Positions 40,516 through 49,104 of a stretch of 64,000 nucleotides of DNA are shown here, in pieces. The DNA is taken from positions 372,001 through 436,000 of the forward strand of contig CAKUZW010000002.1 in NCBI GenBank assembly GCA_934718135.1, read 5' to 3'. This DNA is from an uncultured Candidatus Melainabacteria bacterium. Lineage in GTDB: Bacteria; Cyanobacteriota; Vampirovibrionia; Gastranaerophilales; Gastranaerophilaceae. The notes below the pieces were generated by a model. That model searched no databases. It saw only the letters and a program-made list of their open reading frames with translations, and had not been told where the DNA came from. Within the stretch, counting starts at the first letter, position 1. Each line of letters opens with the position of its first letter. A program made the position numbers and the translations under genes.

Positions 40516-43140
40516 TTATGCTTTTGTATTTTTAATTTCTTCTTCAACCTTAGTTAAAATTTCATCTAACTTAGAAGAATCTTTAACACCACCTTGAGCA
40601 AAGTTTGGACGTCCACCACCATTTGCTCCGGTTGCTCTTGCGATTTCGCCAACAAGTTTACCTGCGTTGATTCCTTGTTTTACAAAATTGTCAGAAACTT
40701 TAACTGCAACAGTTGTTTCTCCGGCTAAGATAATTACACTGTTTCCAAGTTTGTTAGATAAGTATTCCAAGCCGATTTTGATGCCAAGAGGTTTTAATCC
40801 TTCAACTTTAGAGATGAATAATTTCCCGCCTTCAATTTCTTGAGCTTTTGAAATGAATGATGCAAATTTGTTTCTTGCATTTTCTTCTTCAAGTTTTTCA
40901 ACGTGTTTTTGAAGTTCACGATTTTCATCAGATAATTTTTCAACACGTTCAACAACTTCATCAAAATGAGATTTGAATTTTGTTGATAATTTATCAATTT
41001 CTGCTGATTTTGCGTTCAAGTATTCGATTGCAGAATTTGAAACAGCAGCCTCAATACGTCTTGTACCTGCTGCAATTGCACTTTCTGAAACAATTTTAAC
41101 AACTCTCAAATCTACAAGTTGTCTGGCATGAGTACCTGCACAAAATTCTTTAGAAATACAATCAACACCGTCTTTTGTTTCTTTTTCAATTGAAACAACT
41201 CGAACCGTATCTCCGTATTTTTCTCCAAATAGGGCAGTTGCTCCAGTTAATTCAGCTTCTTTGATGCCCATAACTTTGGTATTAACTTTGTACCCTTCGC
41301 CAATCCATTTGTTCATCAAGTTTTCAACTTTAACAATTTCTTCACTTGTCATAGCTCTTGAAAATGTAAAGTCAAATCTCATACGACTTTCATCTACATA
41401 AGAACCTGCTTGTTTTACTTCTGAACCCAAAACTTTTACAAGTGCTGCTTGAAGTAAGTGAGCAGATGTGTGATGAACTCTGATTTGTTCTCTTCTTGGA
41501 ACATCAATATAAGCTTTAACTGGATCTCCAATAGATACTTCACCATTTAAGACATTACATCTGTGAACATACAAGTCGTTAACTTTGAATGTAGTTAAAA
41601 CTTCGGCTTTTAAGTTTTCGCTTTCGATGTATCCGCTATCACCAACTTGACCACCGCATTCAGCATAGAATGGAGTTTTATCTAGAACAATATCAACATA
41701 TCCTTCGCCTTCAACCTGAGCCAAAATTTTAGCATCAGAACAATCATTGTCTGTATAACCGATGAAGTTAGTTGAACCAACTTCTTTTTCGATTTTAGCG
41801 TACTTCATATCACCGGTTACACTAATTTTAGCTGTTGCAGCTTTTGCACGTTCTTTTTGTTCTTGCATTGCAGCTTTGAATCCAGTTTCGTCAACATTCA
41901 AACCTTGTTCTGCTGCGATTTCTTTTGTCAATTCGAATGGGAAACCAAAAGTATCATACAATTTGAAAGCACTTTCGCCATCAATGTCTTTTTTATTGTC
42001 GATAAATTCGTCTAACATTTTGTAACCTCTATCAAGAGTTTTAGCAAAACGTTCTTCTTCTTTTCTAATTGTATCAATAATTTTTTGTTTGTTTTTAACT
42101 AAATCAGGATAAGCTTCTCCGTAATTTTCAACGATTACATCAACTAATTTGTACAAGAAAGGTAATTCCATACCCAAGATTTTTCCGTGACGTAATGCTC
42201 TTCTCAAAATCATACGAAGAACATAACTTCTTCCTTCATTCCCTGGGATAACACCGTCTGAAATTAGGAAAGAAACACATCTTGCGTGGTCTGTAATAAT
42301 TCTCAATGACACATCTGTTTTTTCAGATTGTTTGTATGGAACTCCACTCATTTCAGAAACCTTGTCCATAATTGGTTTCAATAAATCTGTTTCAAATGTA
42401 GAAGCAACGCCTTGGCAAACCATAGCAATACGTTCTAGACCCATGCCAGTATCAACGTTTTTCTTTCCTAGTGGAGATTGGTTGCCTTCTTCATCTTGAT
42501 ACAATTCTGTAAATACCAAGTTCCAAATTTCAACCCATCTGTCGCATTCGCAAGTATCAATACCGCAATTAGGGTCATCACACTTGTATTGTTCGCCTAA
42601 ATCGTAGTGAATTTCTGAACAAGGACCACAAGATCCTGATGCTCCCGGAGGCCCCCAAAAATTATCTTTTTTACCTTTACGTTTGATACGTTCAGCCGGA
42701 ACACCAACACTTCTCCAAATGTCAAAAGCTTCTTCATCTGTTTCGTAAATAGTAATCCATAATCTGTCTTTATCTAATTTCAAAACTTCGGTAACAAATT
42801 CCCAAGCCCAAGGAATAATTTCTTTTTTGTAATAATCGCCAAAAGAAAAATTCCCTAACATTTCAAAGAATGTATGGTGGCGAGGAGTTCTACCAACATT
42901 TTCGATATCTGAATCTTTACCACCGGCTCTAGCACATTTTTGACAAGAAGTTGCTCTTGCAGGTTCATAAGGACAAGGTTTTATTCCTAAAAATATAGGC
43001 AAAAACTGTAACATCCCTGCAGTTGTAAGAAGAACAGTCGGGTTATCAGGAACCAAACTTGAACTTTCCACAACAGTGTGTTGGTGTTTGTCCTTAAAAT
43101 AGTCTAAATATAACTTTCTAATTTCATTTCCGGTTAGCAT
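40516..43140 (-). CDS. alaS: Alanyl-tRNA synthetase
   Basis: An 874-residue AlaRS of standard length. The catalytic class II core opens MLTGNEIRKLYLDYFKDKHQH and includes TTAGMLQFLPIFLG and HHTFFEMLGNFSFGDYYK. The editing domain carries HHTSAHLLQAAL and the zinc-binding CAGTH. The C-terminal domain ends GGGRPNFAQGG. The start is the ATG before LTGNE; upstream in-frame codons lack a ribosome site, while AAGGAA precedes this one. It charges tRNA-Ala and clears mischarged Ser/Gly. Confidence 0.97.
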   Translation of the reverse strand: MLTGNEIRKLYLDYFKDKHQHTVVESSSLVPDNPTVLLTTAGMLQFLPIFLGIKPCPYEPARATSCQKCARAGGKDSDIENVGRTPRHHTFFEMLGNFSFGDYYKKEIIPWAWEFVTEVLKLDKDRLWITIYETDEEAFDIWRSVGVPAERIKRKGKKDNFWGPPGASGSCGPCSEIHYDLGEQYKCDDPNCGIDTCECDRWVEIWNLVFTELYQDEEGNQSPLGKKNVDTGMGLERIAMVCQGVASTFETDLLKPIMDKVSEMSGVPYKQSEKTDVSLRIITDHARCVSFLISDGVIPGNEGRSYVLRMILRRALRHGKILGMELPFLYKLVDVIVENYGEAYPDLVKNKQKIIDTIRKEEERFAKTLDRGYKMLDEFIDNKKDIDGESAFKLYDTFGFPFELTKEIAAEQGLNVDETGFKAAMQEQKERAKAATAKISVTGDMKYAKIEKEVGSTNFIGYTDNDCSDAKILAQVEGEGYVDIVLDKTPFYAECGGQVGDSGYIESENLKAEVLTTFKVNDLYVHRCNVLNGEVSIGDPVKAYIDVPRREQIRVHHTSAHLLQAALVKVLGSEVKQAGSYVDESRMRFDFTFSRAMTSEEIVKVENLMNKWIGEGYKVNTKVMGIKEAELTGATALFGEKYGDTVRVVSIEKETKDGVDCISKEFCAGTHARQLVDLRVVKIVSESAIAAGTRRIEAAVSNSAIEYLNAKSAEIDKLSTKFKSHFDEVVERVEKLSDENRELQKHVEKLEEENARNKFASFISKAQEIEGGKLFISKVEGLKPLGIKIGLEYLSNKLGNSVIILAGETTVAVKVSDNFVKQGINAGKLVGEIARATGANGGGRPNFAQGGVKDSSKLDEILTKVEEEIKNTKA

Positions 43141-43226
43141 AATATAAATTTCCTTATTTTTACTACTCTTATAAGTCAATTATATATCAAAAATAAAGAT
43201 ACGAAATAAAGTTTTGTAAACCATAC

Positions 43227-44246
43227 CTATTTCCAAGGATAACTTTTATCAATTTCCCAACCTGCACGTCTAATTTTTTCAGCACAGTAATAACCCGTCC
43301 CCGATGAAGAACAGTTTTCGTTAACCACCCTATCAGAGCCATTCATTCCCAATGTTTGGATTCCGGCTCCATCTTTTTCTACTCTGGTTAGATAAAATAC
43401 ATCTCGACCAAATTTGTTTGGACCTTCTGCTCCATTGAGGTCAACTATTACGTTATGAAATGCTTCATCTCCAGTTTCAGAGGTAAGGCTTCCCATAGCA
43501 GTGAAAATTACATATAAAAATCCATCAGAGGTATAAAAAGTAGCTCTTCTGCCAGGAACAACAACACCGGTTGTAACTTCTTGATTGTTAGCCAAAATCC
43601 AAGGAGCTGCTTTTTTATAACCGCATTGTTGATACGTTGTACACATTAGAGCGGTTTTTATATATGGTGCCCAATAAGTTTGAAAATATTGCTCAGAACC
43701 CATATTATATGCTTCTTGAGCACTTGGTTCTCCCAAATCATCGAAAGATAGTTTATAGGCTTGATTTAATACAGAAATCGCCTTTTGAAGTTTTGTCACC
43801 GTCTGTTTCTTTTGGTAGTTTGTAATAAGTGTCGGAATAGTCATCGCTGCAACAATGCCAATTATGCCAAGGGTTATAAGGGTCTCAGCCAATGTGAAGG
43901 CAGGTTGTTTCATAAATGTCATTCCGGACTTGATCCGGAATCTCCTTAACTTTTTCTTAGGGAAAAAGGATATAGGGAAATAAGGGAATAAGTTCGTTAC
44001 GTTTTTTATAATCATGTCATTGTGAGGAGAAATTTCGTTATTATTTGTATTTTTGTATACGAAGCGACGTAACAATCCCTGACAAGTTTCACTCTGGCCT
44101 AATTTGTTAGGGATTACTACGTCACTTCGTACAGACTTTTGCATTTTTTGTTTAATATCTTTCCTCGTAATGACATGTATATTATATTTTGTAACGAACT
44201 TATTCCCTTGTTCCTTTTTCCTTATTCCCTTTAAAATTTTCTTCAT
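43227..44246 (-). CDS. Type IV prepilin-like protein with repeat-expanded leader
   Basis: About 339 residues. The last 220 are a standard family member (AFTLAETLITLGIIG, MCTTYQQCGYKK, NGAEGPNKFGRDVFYLTR, CAEKIRRAGWEIDKSYPWK). The ATG with AAAGGA 9 nt upstream opens MKKILKGIRKKE, like the intact leader of the 30.3-kb copy. About 105 residues encoded by repeats are then inserted (one family A element, inverted arms, and a CCGGACTTGATCCGG hairpin) before the cleavage site. No stop codon has arisen. An internal ATG (MKQPA before FTLAE) could give a normal short leader but has no good ribosome site. Confidence 0.82.
   Translation of the reverse strand: MKKILKGIRKKEQGNKFVTKYNIHVITRKDIKQKMQKSVRSDVVIPNKLGQSETCQGLLRRFVYKNTNNNEISPHNDMIIKNVTNLFPYFPISFFPKKKLRRFRIKSGMTFMKQPAFTLAETLITLGIIGIVAAMTIPTLITNYQKKQTVTKLQKAISVLNQAYKLSFDDLGEPSAQEAYNMGSEQYFQTYWAPYIKTALMCTTYQQCGYKKAAPWILANNQEVTTGVVVPGRRATFYTSDGFLYVIFTAMGSLTSETGDEAFHNVIVDLNGAEGPNKFGRDVFYLTRVEKDGAGIQTLGMNGSDRVVNENCSSSGTGYYCAEKIRRAGWEIDKSYPWK
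43920..44231 (-). repeat. Composite repeat: hairpin, inverted arms and family A core in prepilin leader
   Basis: GTCATTCCGGACTTGATCCGG lies at the prepilin side. Arms GGGAATAAGTTCGTTAC (ending 44000) and GTAACGAACTTATTCCC (from 44191) face each other around a family A copy (44014-44176, ATGTCATTGTGAGG to CGTAATGACATG). Same architecture as 18907-19277 but with a different core. Confidence 0.7.
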
Positions 44247-44326
44247 ATTCAAATCCTTTCTTTTAAACCTCTAAATATTCAGCAATAGCTAGACCTCTTA
44301 TTACATCAACAAATGACTTATTAATT

Positions 44327-44359
44327 ATTGTAATACATTATGAATATTAATGCAATACA
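44327..44359. promoter_or_regulatory. Prepilin promoter overlapped by imperfect palindrome
   Basis: On the minus strand TTGCAT (44350-44355), 17 bp, then TACAAT (44327-44332). TGTAATACATTA (44329-44340) and TAATGCAATACA (44348-44359) are inverted with 10 of 12 matches and span the whole promoter, so a bound protein would block polymerase. Confidence 0.7.
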
Positions 44360-44418
44360 TCAGATTTTATAATGTGTCACATACTTAATAAGATAAAATA
44401 ATAAGGTTTAATAATTCT

Positions 44419-44736
44419 ATGGATATAAAAAAGCAATTTGGTTCCAGATTGAGAGAAATTAGAATACAGAAAGGTTTGACTCAAGAAAAACTTTCTGAAG
44501 CTATAGGAATTCAACCGGAAAATTATTCGAGATTAGAAAACGGGCTATCATTCCCGAAACCGGACAATATTTCTAAACTTGCAAAATCTTTAGATATCGA
44601 AATTGCGGAACTGTTCCAATTTAACCAACTTGATAATTATGATGAAATTTTAGATAAAGTTTTGAACAAGTTAAAAAATGACAAAGATACAACTATTTTA
44701 GTTTATAGGTTTTTAAAAACACTAGGGAAAGTTTAA
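44419..44736 (+). CDS. XRE-family HTH transcriptional regulator with C-terminal helix
   Basis: 105 residues. XRE domain at 6-62 (LREIRIQKGLTQEKLSEAIGIQPENYSRLENGLSFPKPDNISKLAKSL), followed by a helical extension (DEILDKVLNKLKNDKDTTILVYRFLKTL) that may dimerise. TTTAAT ends 6 nt before the ATG without a Shine-Dalgarno. It faces a prepilin gene whose promoter is covered by a palindrome. The stop overlaps the convergent gene by 4 bp. Confidence 0.86.
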   Translation: MDIKKQFGSRLREIRIQKGLTQEKLSEAIGIQPENYSRLENGLSFPKPDNISKLAKSLDIEIAELFQFNQLDNYDEILDKVLNKLKNDKDTTILVYRFLKTLGKV

Positions 44737-45470
44737 AATTCTTTGATTTTATCTTTAGGAAGAATCAAGTCATCACACAATATTATATAAATTTCTTCCC
44801 CTTGCTTTGCGTGATATTTCAAACCCGGAGTAACTAATCCTGTCACAAGCCCAATAAAACATCCGACAGGTAAACCTATTGCGGCAGCTCCAATTGCAAT
44901 TTTGTGCGGTTTAGGAATAAATGCTAAACCGGTTCCAACACCTGTTCCAATTGCACCAAGCCCGATAGTCGATGCAGTCAATTTTCCCGCTGTCATCCAA
45001 CCATTTTCAACAAGCGAAAAATCTTTAGAAAAAGGCTTCGCTTTGACTTCTAATTCTTCCCCATCCGGTAAAATTAGCTTGTTTATACTAATATAAACTC
45101 TTGCATTTTTATTTAATTTCTTTTGTGGTGAAATTCCTCTTACATAACCCACAAATTTTGAATTCATCGGAATAATCAAACTTCCGCAAGATGTACAAAT
45201 ATCTTTTGGCACGAAAAAGTATACACAATCGCCTTCTTTTGCACATTCAGACAAAAATTTACATTCAAAAGCAACCTTCAACACATTACCTTTTGCAATT
45301 ATGTAATAATTGGGAGTAAAGTTTACAGTAGAAGAAGGTGCATTTGATTTGGAATTTGCCAAACAATCTGTGTTCTCAACGCATTCACAAGGACAATCTT
45401 GTGCAAAACACAATAACGGTAATTGAGTAAGAAATGCATATATAAAAAATATTGAACATAACTTTTTCAT
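44733..45470 (-). CDS. Exported glycine-zipper protein sharing a domain with the SLH protein
   Basis: 245 residues. Signal peptide (FFIYAFLTQLPLLCFA), a short Cys-rich start (CPCECVENTDCL), then the same domain as the SLH protein at 34835: KGNVLKVAFECKFLSE, LIIPMNSKFVGYV, NKNARVYISINKLILPDGEELEVKAKPF and WMTAGKLTAS. It ends in a glycine zipper (GTGVGTGLAFIPKP, GLVTGLVTPGLKYHAKQGEEI). It lacks SLH motifs. TATAGT ends 6 nt before the ATG, so it may be leaderless. Probably periplasmic or outer-membrane associated. Confidence 0.75.
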   Translation of the reverse strand: MKKLCSIFFIYAFLTQLPLLCFAQDCPCECVENTDCLANSKSNAPSSTVNFTPNYYIIAKGNVLKVAFECKFLSECAKEGDCVYFFVPKDICTSCGSLIIPMNSKFVGYVRGISPQKKLNKNARVYISINKLILPDGEELEVKAKPFSKDFSLVENGWMTAGKLTASTIGLGAIGTGVGTGLAFIPKPHKIAIGAAAIGLPVGCFIGLVTGLVTPGLKYHAKQGEEIYIILCDDLILPKDKIKEF

Positions 45471-45556
45471 ACCGATACTATAAAATAAATAATTTAAAAA
45501 TATATTGCCCGAAATTAGTAGTTAAGGGTGCTAATTTTATTTTTCTTCTTTTGATT

Positions 45557-45700
45557 TCAATTCACCATAAAAGTTTCAATTGAGGCTTGGCTTGAAGATA
45601 CTCCTGCAAAATTTAATAATTTTTTGCCAATCCCGATACGGCGAGCAATAGCCATACCAATTTGTCCTGCACCTGTCCATAAAACTACGTCTTTTGTCAT
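45557..45700 (-). pseudogene. Remnant of a short-chain dehydrogenase (SDR) with internal deletion
   Basis: A 47-codon frame with a good ribosome site (GGAGAT). It starts MTKDVVLWTGAGQIGMAIARR, the NAD(P)-binding TGxGxxG start of an SDR. After GIGKK it jumps to LLNFAGVSSSQASIETF, which corresponds to the 'NAAGVSPSQA' strand that lies ~60 residues later in intact relatives. The rest of the enzyme is missing. A deletion within a decayed gene is the simplest reading; a functional micro-protein is unlikely. Confidence 0.7.
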
Positions 45701-45784
45701 TGTTATATCTCCATTTTGTAAAATAGGATTTTATAGTTATACAAATACTAATTTCAGTCTATAATATTATCAAAGGATAATCTT

Positions 45785-48256
45785 ATGAGTAACAAAATCA
45801 GTTCAATAAAAGTCAAAGGGGCAAAAGTTCACAATCTTAAAAATATAGATGTTGACATCCCGCTAAATAAAATAGTTGGAATAGCAGGAGTTTCAGGCTC
45901 CGGCAAATCTTCCCTTGCTCTTGGTGTTTTATATTCTGAAGGCTCCAGACGTTATTTAGAAGCTCTTTCAACTTATACAAGACGCCGTATGACTCAAGCT
46001 GAAAAAGCTCTTGTTGACGAAATTTTATATGTTCCGGCTTCACTTGCGTTGCATCAACGTCCGGCAGTACCGGGAGTGAGAAGTACATTCGGAACAGGAA
46101 CTGAACTCTTAAACAGCCTGCGTCTTATGTTTTCGAGACTTGCAAGCCATCGCTGTCCCAATGGGCACTATCACGAACCAACCTTAGCTGTTGCAAGCGA
46201 ACAAGAACTTATTTGCCCTGTATGCCAAACACATTTTTTCGCTCCTTCAGCCGAAGAATTAGCATTTAACAGCCAAGGAGCTTGCCAAACATGTGGGGGC
46301 ACTGGAATCGTAAGAACTGTTGATAAATCGACCTTAATACCTGACGAATCTTTAACCATTGATGAAGGAGCAGTTGCACCTTGGGGAACCCTTATGTGGT
46401 CATTAATGACTGATGTTTGCCGAGAAATGGGGGTTAGAACAAATATTCCGTTTAAAGATTTGACAGACAAAGAAAAAGATATTGTCTATAACGGCCCCGC
46501 AGAAAAGAAGCATATTTTCTACAAGGCAAAAAATACAAATCAAGCGGGAGAACTTGATTTTACATACTATAATGCAGTCTATACTGTCGAAAATGCATTA
46601 GCAAAAGTTAAAGATGAAAAAAGCATGAAGCGTGTTGAAAAATTTTTGAAACAAGATATTTGCCCAGACTGCCAAGGAACTCGATTATCTCAAAAAGCAA
46701 GATACCCACGGATTATGGGAATATCGCTTGATGAGGCTTGCCAAATGACATTGAAAGAACTTGTTGAATGGGTGAAAAAAGTTCCAAATTCCCTTCCTCA
46801 AGAAATGCAATCAATGGCAAAAGCTATTTGTGAATCTTTTTTAACTGTTGCAAAACGGCTTATGGACTTAGGTTTGAGCTACTTGACTTTAGATAGGGCA
46901 GCATCAACTCTTTCTACAGGGGAACGTCAAAGAATGCAGCTTGCTCGTGCTGTAAGAAACAGAACCACTGGTGTTTTGTACGTTTTAGATGAACCATCAA
47001 TTGGTCTGCACCCTTCTAATATCATAGGTCTAAAAGGTGTTATGCACGATTTGATTGATGATGGGAATTCTATTATTTTAGTTGACCATGATACCCAAAT
47101 TTTAACTGAATCAGATTGGATTATTGAAATGGGGCCACAAGCGGGTGTAAATGGGGGTTACGTAATTGCAGAAGGAACGGTTAAAGATTTAGAAAATAAC
47201 AAAAGCTCAATCATTGGGAAGTTTCTTTCAGAACAAAACCAATCATTAGTCAGAAAACAAGCAAGTGCAAAGGATTTATTTGATTTTGGGAAAATTACAA
47301 TGACTACGGATGCAATTCACACCGTAAAACCATTGAAGGTCGAAATTCCAAAAGGTCGTTTGACCGTTGTAACAGGGGTATCAGGTTCCGGTAAAACAAC
47401 AATGGTTTTGGAAAGTTTAACCCCTGCCCTTGAAACAATTTCCGACAACAAAAAACTTCCTAAACACGTAAAAACAATTGATGCAGAAGGGATAAAACAG
47501 GTTAAATTAATAGATGCAACACCGATTGGCATAAATATTCGTTCTACAGTTGCAACTTACGCAAATATTCATGACGAACTTAGAAAAACCTTTGCAAAGT
47601 CTGCAAAGAGTATGGATTTAGGCTACAAAGCAGGAGATTTTTCATACAATACAGGAAAGTTGCGTTGCCCAACTTGTGATGGAACAGGTGTAATTAATCT
47701 CGATGTACAGTTTTTACCGGATGTAGAAATCCCTTGTCCTGATTGTGGAGGTTCCAGATATGACAAACTCGCAAATCAAATTAAATTTAACGGACATTCA
47801 CTTCCTGAATTAATGGCAATGGATGTAAATACCGCCTTAGATGCTTGTAAAGGGTTAAATTCTGTTTGTCAGCGTTTACAAATATTAAAAGATTTGGGGT
47901 TAGGCTATTTAACTTTAGGCGAAGCAACCCCAAGCCTTTCAGGCGGAGAAGCACAGAGATTGAAGTTAGCAAGTGAAATGAGAAAAACACAATCTGATTC
48001 TGTTTTCATTTTCGATGAACCAACAATTGGATTACATCCGCTTGATGTACAGACGCTTTTAAACGTATTTCAAACTCTTATTGATAATGGAGCAACAGTA
48101 ATCGTTATTGAACACGATTTAGACGTAATAAGAAATGCTGATTATATTATTGATATGGGCCCGGAAGGCGGCGAAGCAGGTGGAGAAATCCTCTTTTCCG
48201 GAACACCACAAGAATTAAAAACATGCACCAAATCTAAAACCGCTAAATTTTTATAG
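45785..48256 (+). CDS. UvrA-like ABC ATPase of the UvrA2 type (lacks UvrB-binding domain)
   Basis: 823 residues with two ABC cassettes: Walker A GVSGSGKSSLALG and GVSGSGKTTMVLE, signature motifs LSTGERQRMQLA and LSGGEAQRLKLA, Walker B VLYVLDEPS and VFIFDEPT. Zinc-binding CxxC pairs are present (CPVCQTH, CQTCGG, CPTCDG, CPDCGG). It is about 120 residues shorter than housekeeping UvrA. The first cassette runs from STFGTGTELLNSLRLMFSRLA directly into the zinc region, so the UvrB-interaction domain appears to be missing. Such paralogues (UvrA2, DrrC-like) are linked to DNA-binding drug resistance. TATAAT and AAAGGA precede the ATG. Confidence 0.88.
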   Translation: MSNKISSIKVKGAKVHNLKNIDVDIPLNKIVGIAGVSGSGKSSLALGVLYSEGSRRYLEALSTYTRRRMTQAEKALVDEILYVPASLALHQRPAVPGVRSTFGTGTELLNSLRLMFSRLASHRCPNGHYHEPTLAVASEQELICPVCQTHFFAPSAEELAFNSQGACQTCGGTGIVRTVDKSTLIPDESLTIDEGAVAPWGTLMWSLMTDVCREMGVRTNIPFKDLTDKEKDIVYNGPAEKKHIFYKAKNTNQAGELDFTYYNAVYTVENALAKVKDEKSMKRVEKFLKQDICPDCQGTRLSQKARYPRIMGISLDEACQMTLKELVEWVKKVPNSLPQEMQSMAKAICESFLTVAKRLMDLGLSYLTLDRAASTLSTGERQRMQLARAVRNRTTGVLYVLDEPSIGLHPSNIIGLKGVMHDLIDDGNSIILVDHDTQILTESDWIIEMGPQAGVNGGYVIAEGTVKDLENNKSSIIGKFLSEQNQSLVRKQASAKDLFDFGKITMTTDAIHTVKPLKVEIPKGRLTVVTGVSGSGKTTMVLESLTPALETISDNKKLPKHVKTIDAEGIKQVKLIDATPIGINIRSTVATYANIHDELRKTFAKSAKSMDLGYKAGDFSYNTGKLRCPTCDGTGVINLDVQFLPDVEIPCPDCGGSRYDKLANQIKFNGHSLPELMAMDVNTALDACKGLNSVCQRLQILKDLGLGYLTLGEATPSLSGGEAQRLKLASEMRKTQSDSVFIFDEPTIGLHPLDVQTLLNVFQTLIDNGATVIVIEHDLDVIRNADYIIDMGPEGGEAGGEILFSGTPQELKTCTKSKTAKFL

Positions 48257-48277
48257 ATTAAAGTTCTTTTACCATGG

Positions 48278-48440
48278 TTATATGTTCGCAATATTCATAA
48301 TTTCATTCCCAAGCTGCTTGCCCCTATATTCTTTCACTATTGCCACTCTTCTAATATGATAAACTCCGTTTTGCTGGAAATAACGACAAGTTGCAATCGC
48401 ATTACCATTATCATAAAGGACTATATACAAAGCAGAAAAA
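48278..48440 (-). pseudogene. Remnant of a GNAT acetyltransferase
   Basis: The minus strand reads ALYIVLYDNGNAIATCRYF, then VYHIRRVAIVKEYRGKQLG and ends NEIMNIANI. V-A-I-V-K-E-Y-R-G-K-Q-L-G is the acetyl-CoA-binding motif A of GNAT enzymes. Both ends are missing: the 5' side runs into the integrase fragment and the 3' side stops early. It is a truncated gene at a rearrangement point. Confidence 0.6.
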
Positions 48441-48954
48441 GTTCGTTCAACCTTATTTATATTTAAAACCTATTATCATCACAGCACTACAGACAGGAAT
48501 GAGAAGAGGTGAAATTCTCAATCTAAAATGGGAAAACATCGATACGGAACAAAATTTTATTGAACTTCTAGAAACAAAATCAGGAAAAGCAAGAAAAATT
48601 CCAATTTCACCAACACTCAATAATGTTTTTAAAAATATAAAAAGGAAATCGGATTTTGTATTTGTAAATCCAAAAACAAATCAACCCTATATAGATTTGA
48701 AAAAGTCATTCCACACTGTTATAGATAGAGCGGGAATAAAGGATTTCAGATTTAATGATTTAAGGCATACAGTTGCAACAAGATTGGTTGAAAAAAATAT
48801 AGATTTATCTGTTGTTAAGGATATATTAGGGCATTCAAAAATAACAACAACTCAACGATATGCACATCCTGTCCCTCAACGTAAACTTGAAGCAATAAAT
48901 ATCTTAAGTACATATACACAAGATACTAAAAAGCTCCTGTTAGGAGCTTTTTAG
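48430..48954 (+). pseudogene. Tyrosine recombinase (integrase), catalytic domain only
   Basis: About 170 residues of a phage-type integrase: ALQTGMRRGEILNLKWENID (first Arg), then FNDLRHTVATRLVEK (HxxR), LGHSKITTT and the nucleophile Tyr in QRYAH. The N-terminal core-binding domain is absent; an in-frame ATG further upstream reads through antisense GNAT sequence instead. All catalytic residues survive but the protein cannot bind DNA normally. It marks a past integration at this spot. Confidence 0.75.
48928..48952 (+). terminator. Rho-independent terminator at integrase end
   Basis: AAAAGCTCCT and AGGAGCTTTT pair perfectly around GTT, followed by T residues. It overlaps the last codons of the integrase fragment. 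Confidence 0.8.
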
Positions 48955-49104
48955 TTTTGAATTCACTATAACGTAACGCATGGAATGATTTCTTGTAACA
49001 CTTGGTTTGATTATTTAGGGCAAAGTTAATAAAAAAATATCAAATTTTAGAAAATTGTCAAACCTCTTCGTATAAAGATTGAAGCTGTCCTAGTTCACCA
49101 CATA

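Noticed and set aside
44253..44326. Riboswitch in the long prepilin leaders
   Set aside because: The leaders contain repeats and simple hairpins but no recognisable aptamer pattern.
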